Below the pieces are notes generated by a model. The model saw nothing but the letters and a program-made list of their open reading frames with translations, ran no database searches and was not told the origin of the DNA. The position numbers were made by a program, and so were the translations under genes. Below, piece after piece: positions 1 to 11,617 of a DNA stretch of 64,000 nt. How positions within the stretch are numbered: the first letter of the stretch is position 1; every line of letters starts with the position of its first letter. Origin of the DNA: Hamiltosporidium tvaerminnensis (taxonomy: Eukaryota > Microsporidia > Dubosqiidae); NCBI GenBank assembly GCA_022605425.2, contig CM061254.1, positions 372,001 through 436,000 of the forward strand, read 5' to 3'.

Positions 1-204
1 AAAATCATATTGAAATTTTTGACAGGATATATGATTGTTGATTCATATTTATATGTCTTAGTTAAAATAACATAGTATAGATTTATTATTATTTGAATTT
101 AGTAATTTAAAATAACTGTTGTACTTTATAATGTCCTTTTCTGTCTGAAAAGATGACGATTGTTTCAAACTTGAATTTAATTAATTGCATTTAAAATTTA
201 GCAA

Positions 205-3200
205 ATAAAAAGGTATAAGAAGAAATGTTGGTAGCGCAAAAAAAGGCTGCAAACGACGCTAATGAAATGAATAAAATTGCAAAGTGATGCAAAACTGTAA
301 GAAACGCCTACCAGTGAATTCCGTATCTTTCTCTCCTATACAAAAAAAACACATACATCACCATGCCAAACATGCAGATACATGCAAAATATTGGAATTG
401 ACATCTTATCTTTCACTTATACACTCTTTCGCAATTCGGTTGATCTCTGCGGGCGAACCATCGTATATAATGACAAAACTCTGTATTCTAGCCATTCCTT
501 AATGTAAAAGTCTAATTACATGGCAAATGATATACGATTCCGTTGTCGACTTGAAGAAATAGCCTCACACTGTTTTTTTTTTTCGGTACAGACAAGATTT
601 AAAATAATGCTTCATGACGCGTAGAACGAGCCACACTGGTACTTTAATGGGAAATTCGGCTGCATATTAACTCTCGACGGTAAAAAGAATGGGCATAGAC
701 TGAGATAAGAAGAGAGTAAAATCGGTAGAAGATGAAGAGCAATGTAAATTCACCGGTTTTATCGCTGATTCCTGCACCTTTAACCACACTTCCGAGTAAA
801 TGAACCAACGTGGTTTAACTTTGTGTAAAATTAGAGAAATCTTGTGGTAACAATTTTAAAAGTGGTCCTCCAAACTCAAAAACATCCATATAAATTTTCT
901 CATAGTAGAACCTTGAATCTCATTAAACAAGTAGTTCGTAATATTCTGAGCCCTATATATCTGAGTAAATTACGGACGCCGTGCATATCATACAAACAGC
1001 GCAGGTATGCTATGACGATGCAACACGCATATAGAAGCCCAGATACGCTTGGATAAAAACATATAGCGTTAAATATCAGAGTTGGTACTGCCCAAAGCTC
1101 ATCTTGAAAAGTTTTAGACAAGATAGGATCTCTATTTCAGAAACGAAGAGCATTAAGAAAATCATAAGAATGTTCAATTTAAACCTCTGAAATGTAACTG
1201 ATATTTCCGAGGCTTTGTTAAGAAAAATGTGTCTTCATGTGTTTAAGAGAAAAAATTACGATGCATAAAATTCGGAATTCTTCCGAAAGAAGAATCGTGT
1301 TTTAGATTTTCCGAGGTCGATTTTATCTTAAGTTATCTGAGCTCGTTAAATTCGAGCATATGATTGGTCTTAAAGGAATTTGTGGATATTTATCTACTAT
1401 ATTGATAAAAATAAAGGCAAAGTCACGTATTCTTGTTATTTTATCCAATTTGTATCAGATAATTATCCGACAATCTCCCCTTTTCTTGATGAGTTGGTAA
1501 GTATACATAATTGGCTTCTCAAAAAAGAAAGCTTCTGAAATTGAGGTTATTTATAATCTTTTCATCAAGAAATAAACAACACTTTTAGAATATATTTATT
1601 ATATGTGTAGGTTATATGTTTATAAGGTATATTCTATGCTGATTAGGACTAGTATTTGTCACATATTTGATCCTGAAACGAATTTGATAAAGAAGCTCTG
1701 AGTACAGGTCAATCATATCTGTGTCAAACCTCTATGAGTTAACGAAGAATGTTTTTAACGAAAGTCGTTTAACTTGAAGTACAAGGGCGAAAGTTGCTTG
1801 CCTAGAACCAATTAGTAACGGTAAGCAGTGTGCAGAGAGGAAAAAATCGGGCTCTATTGAACATTGCCTTGAATAAAAAATATGGAAACAATCTTAGAGG
1901 AACGTAGATTAATGTAAAAAGCTTATGATTTTATAGATCATACAAATTTTACTCAATGCATTGAAAACCTTTATTTACCAAATCGATCCTGAAAATTTTC
2001 AAAGTAATTATATCAAATGGAAAATTGATATATCAGACGAGCCTATAAAATAATCATGTGCAAGAATACTGAGAGAGGGATTCTGCAAAAGATAGCCCTT
2101 GCAATTGTTGTTTGTTTGTGTATGGATCCGTTAAACCGCATACTCAATGTAAAATACACAAAAGGAACCATACACTTTGATGTAGATTCTGGCTGCACAA
2201 TCATCCATTTTCTGTCTATTATATTGGGCCCAAGCCTAACAGACAGCTCCACATTGGGAGCTATGCCAGACGAGGTGAAAGAATAAATACAAAAATGATT
2301 AGGCTAGAGATTGACAAAGATAGGTCAGCCACATATCGCGTGTTTTGTGAAGATACTGATACTCTTATAGAAGGTGTTAGTGTTTGTGACTATTTAGAAA
2401 TAATAGAAGATAGCAACAGCAATCCAACACTTAGCTCATTCGATGAAATAAAAAGGCTGATAACAAGAGTTGAAAGACTTTTCGAGCTAGATTAGCATCA
2501 AAAATTATATCTTATGCAATTAATCAACATGCGATATCGTTAATAAACTACCACATAGGTGTACTATGTTTTGAACCGGCGGATTTCTATAACTTAGATG
2601 ATGCAGTTGGAGCAGTTTTGGTGAAGAAAAAGATATATTTTAGCCCAGTATGTAAAGATCTTTTTTTTTCTATAACAAAACTTGAAACGGACTTAGATGG
2701 TGTTGAGTTGCGATGCGAACATAGGCTTCTGCAACTTTGGGATTGTCTGGAAAAAAAATAAAAAACTATTAACTCGGAGAGCAGCAATCCTTAAGGGCAA
2801 GAATACTAATAGAACCCCTCTTATAGCAATAAAAAACTTTTAAAAGTTGAGTATAGGTTGGAAGAAGAAGTCCCCAAGGTAAATTTATAGGTAAGCTCAA
2901 CCTGCAAAATTGCGTAACGAAATTAAAAAACAAAAACTTCATTCAAAGTCTTATAATGCAAGAAAAATTCAGCTTTTGAAGATTGGTGGCTCTCAGATGG
3001 CTAAATAGGGGAACATTAAACCAGCTGATGAAGCAAAGTTCTGCTATATCTAGGATAGAAATGTATTCCGGGTAGCAGATAATGTGATTTAACACTGCGG
3101 CAAGTCGGGTAAAACATTAGATCATCTGGCCATTTATGTGGAAAGATGCTAAGCCATGAATATACCAGAAAACATCATTAAGGGTTAAGGGTCTGTGCCT

Positions 3201-3921
3201 ACTCTTTTTAAATGAATATAAATTTGGGTCTAAAAAACGGATTAGGTTCCATTTAGTTCAAGAAATTCTTAGAAACGAGCATGCGGAAATAGGAGAGAAT
3301 ACCTGGATAAAACAGATTTTGATGTGAAATAATATACCCGATATATATATTTTATATAAGAGAATATGTAACATAATACACATTGAAATAAGAATTTATT
3401 CCAAATATTGTCTTTAAATAAATGAACCTATAAAATATATCAAATAATACCTTCTAGCTATTGAGATGGGTCTTATTTATAAGAGTAGGGCGGAAACGAT
3501 CCTCGTATGTAATGACCTAGGATGGTATTGTGACAAAATACAATAAGTTCCCCCTAAAAAGACGGCAAATACCTCATAATGTAGATACATACATTCACTC
3601 GATAGTGCTTAAAAAAACAGTCGAAACAATTTCTTTTGTTCAACAAAGAGAACTTGTGTCGGAACCTAATGCCGAAGAGAGCCCAGGTGCAAGGGGAGCC
3701 AACAACTCCTTTAAAAGAAGCGAATAATGATGAAGATGGTCTTATAGGTTTAAAAAAGAATATTATATCTCTCATTTCAAAGGAGGAACTTCGTTTGAGG
3801 AACCGACGATTAACATCAATGGAAAGTCGGATATAGAAGGAGGAATAGTAAATGTTAAAGATGTAAAGGAAGTTTATAAAAGCCATAATGATGTTTTAAT
3901 CTAGGATTTTATTGAATAAAA
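205..3921 (+). mobile_element. Degenerate full-length R4/Dong-like non-LTR retrotransposon (copy 1)
   Basis: This region aligns by eye along its whole length with the better-preserved element at 24736-28523. The start near 209 matches that element's GRRKK start region, about 620-1300 matches the region before the reverse transcriptase, about 1860-2500 matches the reverse transcriptase, and about 2540-3900 matches the C-terminal part with its zinc-knuckle and endonuclease. The 3' end near 3906-3921 keeps a TTTTATT-AATAAA ending like the other copies. Stops and indels are frequent; the longest surviving open pieces are only about 60-110 codons, so it is dead. No target-site duplication could be seen. 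It is the most diverged full-length plus-strand copy, hence probably an old insertion. Confidence 0.85.
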
Positions 3922-6531
3922 TATGACAAAAATATATTTTGAAATATATAGCATTGCTTTGGTTCAGATTAAGACATTGCTATCGATGAATACACTGAAC
4001 CCAAAAATTACTGAAATACTCAATTATAAAAAATTTTTAAAATCAATTTCCTAGAAACTGCATAATTTGGTTTCGTTTTTTCTAACAGAAAAACGAATTC
4101 ATTTTTAATCAGTATGATAATGATATCGTTCATATAATTCAAATCTTTCAATATGTAATCTCATTTTTCAAATTATAATATAAAACTGAATTTTATCTAC
4201 AGAAAATATAGGTACGTTCTTCAATATTATAGCAATGAAATCTATATTTGCAGAGTAGATTTTTATTTAATTTATGCTTTTTCTAAAGAAAAAGAAGGCT
4301 CAATATTTTTAGAAAACATGTGGATTATGATTATCGTTGCATTTTTTTATATAAATTTAATAGCAATGCTATTTGAGAATTTTGGCAAGAATATAAATCC
4401 TTGTGAATACCGTGATGTATCGATTCAATAATCTGTGTTTTTTCCCTGAAAAAATGCAATACTAAAACCTTTTCTAAAGCTCTACCTTTTTATTTAAATT
4501 TTCCTCATTTGCTATCTTGATTATTGCAATCAGTGTATATTTTTTTGTATTTTTTAAAAGTATTGCGTATGCGCGTCTTTCTCTCAGCGTCTATAATCAT
4601 AAAATTTTTGCGATATTCTTCAATAATTCCTGTTACTGATGATAATTCGAAAAACAATAATCTATTAGTGTATAAAATTTGATACATCATGGATAAAATA
4701 CATTTTTTTAATCAAAAAAAGTTTTTTAAAAATATAACTGAATTATTTGTTAATCATTAAAAGAATAGATTATTTCAAAATAAATGTTTTTTAATGAATT
4801 TGAGTTTGGTTTGACAAATAAGAAGATGTATTTATTTATCAAATAGTGCACTTTCGAAACACTTTAATATAAGGAATTCTGGTTCTTTCATTTATCAAGA
4901 AATTTTACCTACTTACTCTTATATTCAAACCCCTTCTAACTCTCAATTTTGAAGGTGAAAAAACAATTTTTTAGAATATTCTTCCTGGTCGATGTCCTTT
5001 TTCTGGGCACCTTCTTCTTTCACAAAACCGGTTTAAAATAGTAAAACTTTTTTAAATTTCTTTAATTTTCTCTGACAATCCGTTACATATGTTTCCTAAA
5101 TCTTAAACCGAATTCCAGGGTATTTTATTGAATTTTGATCTGTTGTAATTCTGAATTATAGATGATCAACCCATATATCAAGTATGGTTTTTATCGCATC
5201 AAAATATCGAAAATTATTTTCACATCGATTTCTTTTCCTTGTCGCAAAGAAGATGGTTTCTTACGGCCATATCTTCCTTCTACCATTCTATTCTCATTGT
5301 AAAATATTTTCGTTTGCATTCGAACTTAAGAAAATTTATTACCCAATTTTCTTTAATACAAACGCCGATCGGCTTTAATAATAGTAATATATTGGTCTCA
5401 CATGCCAAATAATGTGTTTTGAACATTTAATCAGTGGTTTTTAAATTTGTATTTGCGTTATAAAATAAATGTGAGGTTTTCAAAACCCTATTAATTTATT
5501 GTTATAACAAGGTTGATTTTGCAGTTATACATATTTTGCATTTTTATTAGGTTAGTTTTAAACAATGAAATAAATTTTTCAAAAAAAAGCAAGAAGCTAT
5601 CATATGGATTAAAACTTTCTAAATTTTGAAGATCAAAATTTAATTTTAAAATATATTACGAAAACCTTGAAATATTGGACAGTTGCTGCATTACCCTGTA
5701 TTATTTCTTGATTATATCTATCGATTATACATTGTAATCAAAAAATATTTTAGTTATTCTTTTTTATTAAGCAATTTTCTAATCAAATTAAGGGATAAGC
5801 CATAGGTATTATTTTAACTTTTGATATGTAATTTTTACTTTAATAGTGTGTCGAAGCAGGGGATTGTCATTCTCTTTCTAATAATCATCTTTTTATTTTT
5901 TTGCTTCTTTTCTAAGGAATATGAATGTAATATATTAAAAACATAAATTGAGTTTCTTCCGGTTTAATTTTCATTGAATTTGGTTTCCTTGTTTTTTGTT
6001 GTTTAAATATGCTTTGGTTTTGATTTTAAATAGAGATTTGTTTTCCATTTTTGTTTTAAGTTTTATTACGCAAGTTTTTTTCGATCTCTTAATAGAGATA
6101 ATATATTTTGCAAAAAATATTTGCGAAAATCTGCAGAAAGTAGATTCTAGTAGGTATAACATCTGTGACGTTAAATAGGCTAATATTTTGTTTTGTGCTC
6201 ATCAGCTCACAAAAAAAATGAATTGGTTTGTATTCAAATGTTTTTAAATATGTTACTGATTTTTTAAAATACTTTTTTTTCTCGTAAAAAACTATTTATC
6301 ACCATTGGAATTTAATAATATTTCTTTAAATCGAATATTAAATAAATATTGGTTTTTTACTTAATTAAAATATGAGAGTTTTTATGATGTAGAAATGAAA
6401 AATTGTATTGTATTAAAAAGTAGTTTCTTTAAATATAGAATTTCAAATACAACAAAATCATAATAATATGAAAAATAAATGCAACAAAATTTGTTACATT
6501 AAGTATAAATTGATATATAAAATAAATTGGT
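3922..6531. other. Intergenic AT-rich stretch, no gene seen
   Basis: No open frame here has recognisable protein character, and base composition is strongly AT-rich with homopolymer runs. I saw no tRNA, no repeat family member and no long tandem array. It lies between the dead retrotransposon and the 3' end of the minus-strand gene at 6532. Confidence 0.6.
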
Positions 6532-8367
6532 TTATTGGTTCAACGACTTTTGTAGTTCAGCATTCAATGTCTTCCAAAAATCTTTTTTACCGCAAAAATT
6601 AAAATTATCTCGCAATTTATAACGACAATAAACCAGTTTTGAATTTAAACATGTTATCAGGGTTTCCAATGTAAACAAATCTTTGATATATTCCCTATTC
6701 TCGTTTGCATAAGTTCCTTCTTTGCTGTATTTAATTAATAAATTCTCAGAATCTTCATCAAATACTAAATTTACTTTTTCACAAAGTGCCTGATTTTTCA
6801 TTAAACTATAAATTTTGGTATATTCCCTAATCAAATCTATATCTCGTAAATGCAAAAAGAATTTTTTGAAGCAATCTTTTTCATACGAATTAGACGATTC
6901 TATGGCGTTCAGAACAGTAGATTTACAAAATTCTATTGCTTTATTGACATCTTTATCTATAGAATTCTGTAAAAATACGCTGTGTAAAAGAATGTTCAAT
7001 TGAATACAATAAATCTTTTTTTTATACCGTGTTTTTTTAATACCACCTATATCATTAAAATATATCAAACTACTTATAACGATATAAAAGTTTTTCTTAC
7101 AATCAAAGTCTTTGATTCCAGAAAGCATATTATAAAAGATCAGCCTAAACGAAATTATATTATTATTATATTTAAAACAAAACCGATCATTAAGCCGATC
7201 GAACCTTTCGTTATTAGAATAACAAACCTCTAATAATTTAAGCATAAAACTAACATAAAATACATAACCTTCTTTTATATGTATCAAATTATTATTGTAT
7301 GAATACATAAAAAAAGGAATTTCACTCAAAATATGATATTCATTTAGTTTTAAAATTTTTTGTTTAAAATTTTCTAACCCAAATTTCTCGCAGAGCATAG
7401 AATTTTTTTCTTCAATCGAAAAATTTTTCATATATTTTTTCTCATAGAAAGCTACAATTTTTGAAAATTTAAATTCACAAACTAAATCCTCGTTTTTTTC
7501 AAAGTTTTTAGCTTGAATCGAAAGTATTCTATTTAAAATGTATTCACTGAAATTTGATACATTCATATTCCTTAAATCATCTGATAAATTATTTTCATTA
7601 ATATTTCCAGAATTAACTTTTTCAATTTCTTCGAGCAAGTTTTGGATATATTCCTTTGCACTTCTTATATTGACACTACTTACATCTGAATCTATTTTGC
7701 GTTTTCTCTTACGTCTTTGGGATTCATTTATTTGCGGTTCACCTTCATCTATTTCTGGCCGTGTGTTATTCAATTGATTCGATGGAATCCGAGACTCGTG
7801 AAATTCTAGGATTTTCTCATGTTTTTCGAGGTTCTGTAAAGGCTTTGTTTCTTTTGAACTATTGCTATATGATATCGGAGGATTCCACAAAAAACCGACT
7901 TCGGGCCTGTTTCCATCCGTTTTTTGTTTCCCGTCAGTTTTTTCAACAACCAAAATATTTATTTCTGTATATTTGTTTGTATCAACTGTTGTACTTTGGT
8001 CCTTTGAACTAACCCCCAAACAATTGTTCCCTTTACTAGTATATATAGTGTTATTGGCAGTATGTAATTCGATTTCTGTATCTACTATTTTATCTATCTC
8101 GAGTAAACCACAAGGATAGGCTTCCATTTCACAATTGTCTATACTTGGGTTCCCAAACTGCTCATCTCTATAATACCGGGATTCGGTCTCAGAACCAACA
8201 TGTTCTTTAATTTCCTTTTCTAGCGAAAACCAATCAAAATTTAATGATATTTCATCAGAGTCTTTTTCATTTAAACCATCATCATGCTGCTTTGAATTCT
8301 CTGGTATATGTTCTAGAAGACTATTAAAGCATTCCTTTATGATCAAAAGAAAGAATCTTATCATCAT
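6532..8367 (-). CDS. Lineage-specific 611-aa protein, signal-like N-terminus plus basic NLS-type cluster
   Basis: The protein starts ATG-ATG at 8367/8364, with a CCC triplet directly before the first ATG. I do not recognise a known domain. Residues 1-18 form a hydrophobic stretch (MMIRFFLLII...) that could be a signal peptide or anchor. Residues 20-215 are acidic, low-complexity and probably disordered. Residues 218-224 read RRKRKRK, a classical monopartite nuclear-localisation pattern. From about residue 235 to the end the protein looks helical and ordered. A disrupted paralogue lies at 29019-30494: the motif FRLIFYNML..IKDF here matches MRIIFSNILLAIDD there, and the region around 330-400 aligns well. 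This makes it one member of a fast-evolving gene family. A secreted, host-nucleus-directed role is possible but is inference; a nuclear or anchored parasite protein is equally open. Confidence 0.8.
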   Translation of the reverse strand: MMIRFFLLIIKECFNSLLEHIPENSKQHDDGLNEKDSDEISLNFDWFSLEKEIKEHVGSETESRYYRDEQFGNPSIDNCEMEAYPCGLLEIDKIVDTEIELHTANNTIYTSKGNNCLGVSSKDQSTTVDTNKYTEINILVVEKTDGKQKTDGNRPEVGFLWNPPISYSNSSKETKPLQNLEKHEKILEFHESRIPSNQLNNTRPEIDEGEPQINESQRRKRKRKIDSDVSSVNIRSAKEYIQNLLEEIEKVNSGNINENNLSDDLRNMNVSNFSEYILNRILSIQAKNFEKNEDLVCEFKFSKIVAFYEKKYMKNFSIEEKNSMLCEKFGLENFKQKILKLNEYHILSEIPFFMYSYNNNLIHIKEGYVFYVSFMLKLLEVCYSNNERFDRLNDRFCFKYNNNIISFRLIFYNMLSGIKDFDCKKNFYIVISSLIYFNDIGGIKKTRYKKKIYCIQLNILLHSVFLQNSIDKDVNKAIEFCKSTVLNAIESSNSYEKDCFKKFFLHLRDIDLIREYTKIYSLMKNQALCEKVNLVFDEDSENLLIKYSKEGTYANENREYIKDLFTLETLITCLNSKLVYCRYKLRDNFNFCGKKDFWKTLNAELQKSLNQ

Positions 8368-8374
8368 GGGCCTC
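8368..8374 (-). promoter_or_regulatory. CCC-type start-proximal motif
   Basis: On the minus strand GAGGCCC abuts the ATG of the 611-residue protein. CCC-like signals just upstream of start codons are described in microsporidia. Similar motifs precede SerRS, Rqc2, the RFC subunit and the TAF-like gene in this window. Confidence 0.45.
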
Positions 8375-8440
8375 TAAATAATATTTTTTTAAAAAATTAT
8401 TGTGTTAAATTTGAAAAAATATTTAAACATTTTAAATAAT

Positions 8441-9165
8441 GGTGGGGTTGAGGAACCACACTAAAACTTATCTGCTGATAATGAGTGGTTAAAATCGGCT
8501 AAGGGATAAAATTCTGCTTGCATTTTTGTGGGGTAAACTCCAGATAATTTTAGATCGTTATATATATTTTTTTAATATGAAGATAGTCTACAAAAGTTTA
8601 ACCTTTCTAGATACATATTTTGTAGTTTTTTAAGTAATCAGATTGAAAAATACGGCTAAAATATAGATAATAGCCTTTTTAAAGTTTATAAACCTAGTCT
8701 TGTTCGTTCGGGTTAGAAAACTTTGCATTCTTGTGCTACAAAAAACATAACTATTGGAACGGAGAAAGTCGTATAAGAAGGTAATACCTGACGATGTCAC
8801 TTCCTACTCTACGGTAACTCAAAATGAGTCGCCGAGATATACCTCACTTGTAAGTCGATTCGGATGGAAACTTCGAGCAAAAGTGAGATTATGTTGATCA
8901 TAAGGAGTCCAAGGCAGGTTCCTATCTGTGACCCGGATCAAGCAAAGAATATGAAGGAAATTCGGGCTGAAAACTATTTTACATATTAAATGGCTTGTAT
9001 AAACCTTTTGGATAAAAAGATTTGCGGTGGATGTATCAAAGAATATCGACGGTGGGTTAGAAACGAAGCTATTTTTATAAAACTATAATGGCCTAACGAC
9101 ATTGAAACATTATAGAATACACACCCCTTATAAAATTATTTGATGTAAATTAATCAATATTCATT
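8441..9165 (-). repeat. Family B dispersed repeat, copy 1
   Basis: Diverged copy of the ~720-bp repeat best seen at 9204-9925, in inverse orientation. The shared tail (GGTGGGG..., then a CTGCTGATAATGAGTGG block) begins at 8441, followed by the TTTTGTAGTTTTTTAAGTAA block near 8624 and the GTAATACCTGACGATGTCAC block near 8781. Both ends are approximate. No clear target duplication is seen. Strand is given relative to family B reading toward its tail. Confidence 0.65.
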
Positions 9166-9203
9166 TTAACACTAATTTTATAAAAAAAATTCATTTAGCA
9201 AAT

Positions 9204-9925
9204 TTATTTAAAACATATCACATCTTTTTACAATAATCGCAAGTGTTATATTTGTTTTTATGATATAAACGCAGTTCTAGGTTAAGCATAAATAACTGCT
9301 ACCCCAACACTCCATCGGTAACCCCTGCGATACCTACGTCCCAAAGCCTTTCATCTACCAGGTGTGTAGAACCTAATTACTAGGCGAGGCAGTTGCCCGG
9401 AGTTCGTTAATGTCCGTTGCATGGAGTGTGATCAAAGGCCGAATCCCCCCTGAGCTCCCCCAAGACTATGCAGCATTCCCACTTACTCTACACATTCTGA
9501 ACCCAATAAACTTCTAGCTAAGATATATTTCAGAGATTTACATGGGTCCACCTAGACAGTGCGATGTCATACCAACAGGTATAACCTGCATCTTAGCTCT
9601 CCCGGCTTTAAATGGTTTTTATTTTTATATCTCCCAGGCGCCAAGTCTTCTAAACCGAGTAAGCAAGGCTAGGTTTCCATGCTTTTACATGGCAATTACC
9701 TACATGTTAAGCTGCGGTCTGCAATCTGGTTACATAAAAAACTACAAATAAATTCGTAGAAAAAGTTTCGCCATTATGTAGACCTCTCCTCCTCATAACA
9801 ATTCCCATGGAACAACGAAGATGTAGTGTGGTTTTAGTCCCACTAAAAATCCAAACAATGATCTCACACCAGTTTCATACACTCATTGCCAAGCAGAAAG
9901 TTTTTTAAGTTATTATCCCCTCACC
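9204..9925 (+). repeat. Family B dispersed repeat, copy 2, with 15-bp target-site duplication
   Basis: The best-delimited member of family B. It is flanked by a perfect 15-bp direct repeat, ATTCATTTAGCAAAT, at 9189-9203 and 9926-9940, which fixes the insertion as 9204-9925 (722 bp). It is visibly richer in G and C than its surroundings. The ends are not inverted repeats of each other. The 69-codon open frame at 9542-9751 lies inside it; comparison with the copy at 19575-20250 shows changes at all codon positions, so that frame is not evidently coding. Long target duplications suit a retroposed (LINE/SINE-like) element, but no polymerase domain or poly-A tail is visible. Confidence 0.75.
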
Positions 9926-10009
9926 ATTCATTTAGCAAATAAATTCAATAATATAGAAAACAAAGATAACATTCAAATTTCACGATTCAAGAAATAATAA
10001 GTTAAAAGG

Positions 10010-10450
10010 TGTTTCTGTGTTCTTTAAACCACTAATGAAACAATATTTGACCCGGTATATGAATGTATTTTCTGTTATATCATGAAAGAACTGCATTTTT
10101 CAATGAACAAGGTACAATTCAAAATAGTTTAAGCAAAGAAAAGGTTAAAAAACGAAGCTAGTTACGAAAAGGCCTTAGACATGACTAAATCGAAGCATGC
10201 TATTGGTTTAACTTACACATATGTTTCTCTAGTAAACAAATGTTTGGGTTTTTAAAACAAGCTAGGAGGCACTAAGCGTAAGTAACTTTAGCAAATATTT
10301 ACGCGGAAACAAGAATAGACACTTGAACTTATCACATTCAAATTTTAATTAATAGACCGGATGTATTTGCTTTTGATAAGAATAGACATTTGAACTTATC
10401 ACATTCAGATTTTAATTAATAGACCGGATGTATTTGCTTTTTATAAGAAA
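10010..10450 (+). mobile_element. R4/Dong-like retrotransposon fragment (3' part)
   Basis: Matches the zinc-knuckle and endonuclease part of the element at 24736-28523 (its 27590-27920): blocks such as TTCTGTTATATC, GACATGACTA and AATAGACCGGATGTATTTG line up in order. It is stop-ridden, with no 5' portion. It carries an internal 67-bp tandem duplication (10311-10377 and 10378-10444) covering the RPD endonuclease motif region. Confidence 0.65.
10311..10444. repeat. 67-bp tandem duplication inside a retrotransposon fragment
   Basis: Two adjacent nearly identical 67-base units, 10311-10377 and 10378-10444, differing at only a few positions. The duplicated segment derives from the endonuclease region of the R4/Dong-like element. 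The unit similarity is far higher than that of the fragment to intact copies, so the duplication is more recent than the insertion. Confidence 0.85.
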
Positions 10451-11617
10451 ATGAATTTTACTTTGCCTTTAAAGTTTATTACTTAAATGAATTTGCTTAA
10501 ATTATTCATAGATTAAGGTTTAAAATACTACGATATTGTCAATGGGTGTCGTAAAATCGGTTACGTGTAACTATACTAACACCTCCCTAAATAATTATTT
10601 AAATATTTATTAGTTTTACCCCTAATAAAGAGGGAAAATCAAAAAGAACAAAATGCAATTAATAAATAAACCATCTTTCTTCAATACCTTTAGAACGCCG
10701 TAACAAGGCAATGGGTAATTTTATTTTTAAGTTGGTTTTGAGAATATTCTGTTTTGAAATATTCTACTGGTATTAAAACTGCTTCATATCATTCAATTAC
10801 TTTTAGATGTAATCTTTATCGATTTATTTGGCATTGAGCGATATAATAATCCCTAATAAATTGCTTTACATGGCACCTATAAATATAGATATGTAAATTT
10901 TACATAAATTTTTTTTCCCAAGATTCTATTTACTATGAAAGTGGCTAGCATTAGGTACTAGAGCATGCGAATTTAATCTTCTGTATGTACTATTCTGGAA
11001 AGCACTATAATCGAACAGTATGGAATTCTTATACAACCCCCAGTATCTCAGTAAGAAAATTGGCATTTATACTGTAAATATAACACCAAAAGACACATTA
11101 AATCATATTTTAGTATCAAAAGCGAGAACTTAATCAGAAAAAAATACCAGCTGGCTAGAAAAACAAAACAAATATAATTCTGAAGAACGGAAAATATAAA
11201 TATACCATATCCCTTTATTGGACTATATATTTATGAAGGAGAAAAGCTCAAAAAAACAATAATAAAATAATCGATTGTGAAAAAATCGAACTCAAACTTT
11301 ACGAAAATATAAAAAAACGCAATAAATAATAAAATAGCTGCTGAATTTTGAAAGAAATTAAAAATAATTCAAAAGACCTTGATCAAATTACTTGTTCTCT
11401 CGATTTAATTTTTAATTTTTTTCGTTATAATTTATATGTCTTGTTGATGTTAAACGAATAAACTTGGCTATAAAATGAAAAATGTCTATAAAGTCAGGCA
11501 AAACAAGTAAATCTAGAATATTCGTGTTTAATTATAGTGTACGAACGAAAAAAACATCTAATATTAGACATGCTATTTTGTGTCAGATTAGATTTTTGGA
11601 TAGTCGTTGTAGAAAAT
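10451..11617. other. Intergenic, no gene seen
   Basis: AT-rich sequence with no convincing reading frame, RNA gene or family A-C repeat. It may include more of the neighbouring decayed retrotransposon, but I could not align it. Confidence 0.5.

Noticed and set aside
844-1121. Two overlapping 70-codon frames on opposite strands
   Set aside because: Chance open stretches within the decayed retrotransposon copy 1, which aligns through this region in another register.
9542-9751. 69-codon frame shared with 19651-19977 (CDVIPT-ITC..., GLQS-YIKNYK)
   Set aside because: Both are the same segment of family B. Differences fall at all three codon positions with no third-position excess, so coding is not supported.
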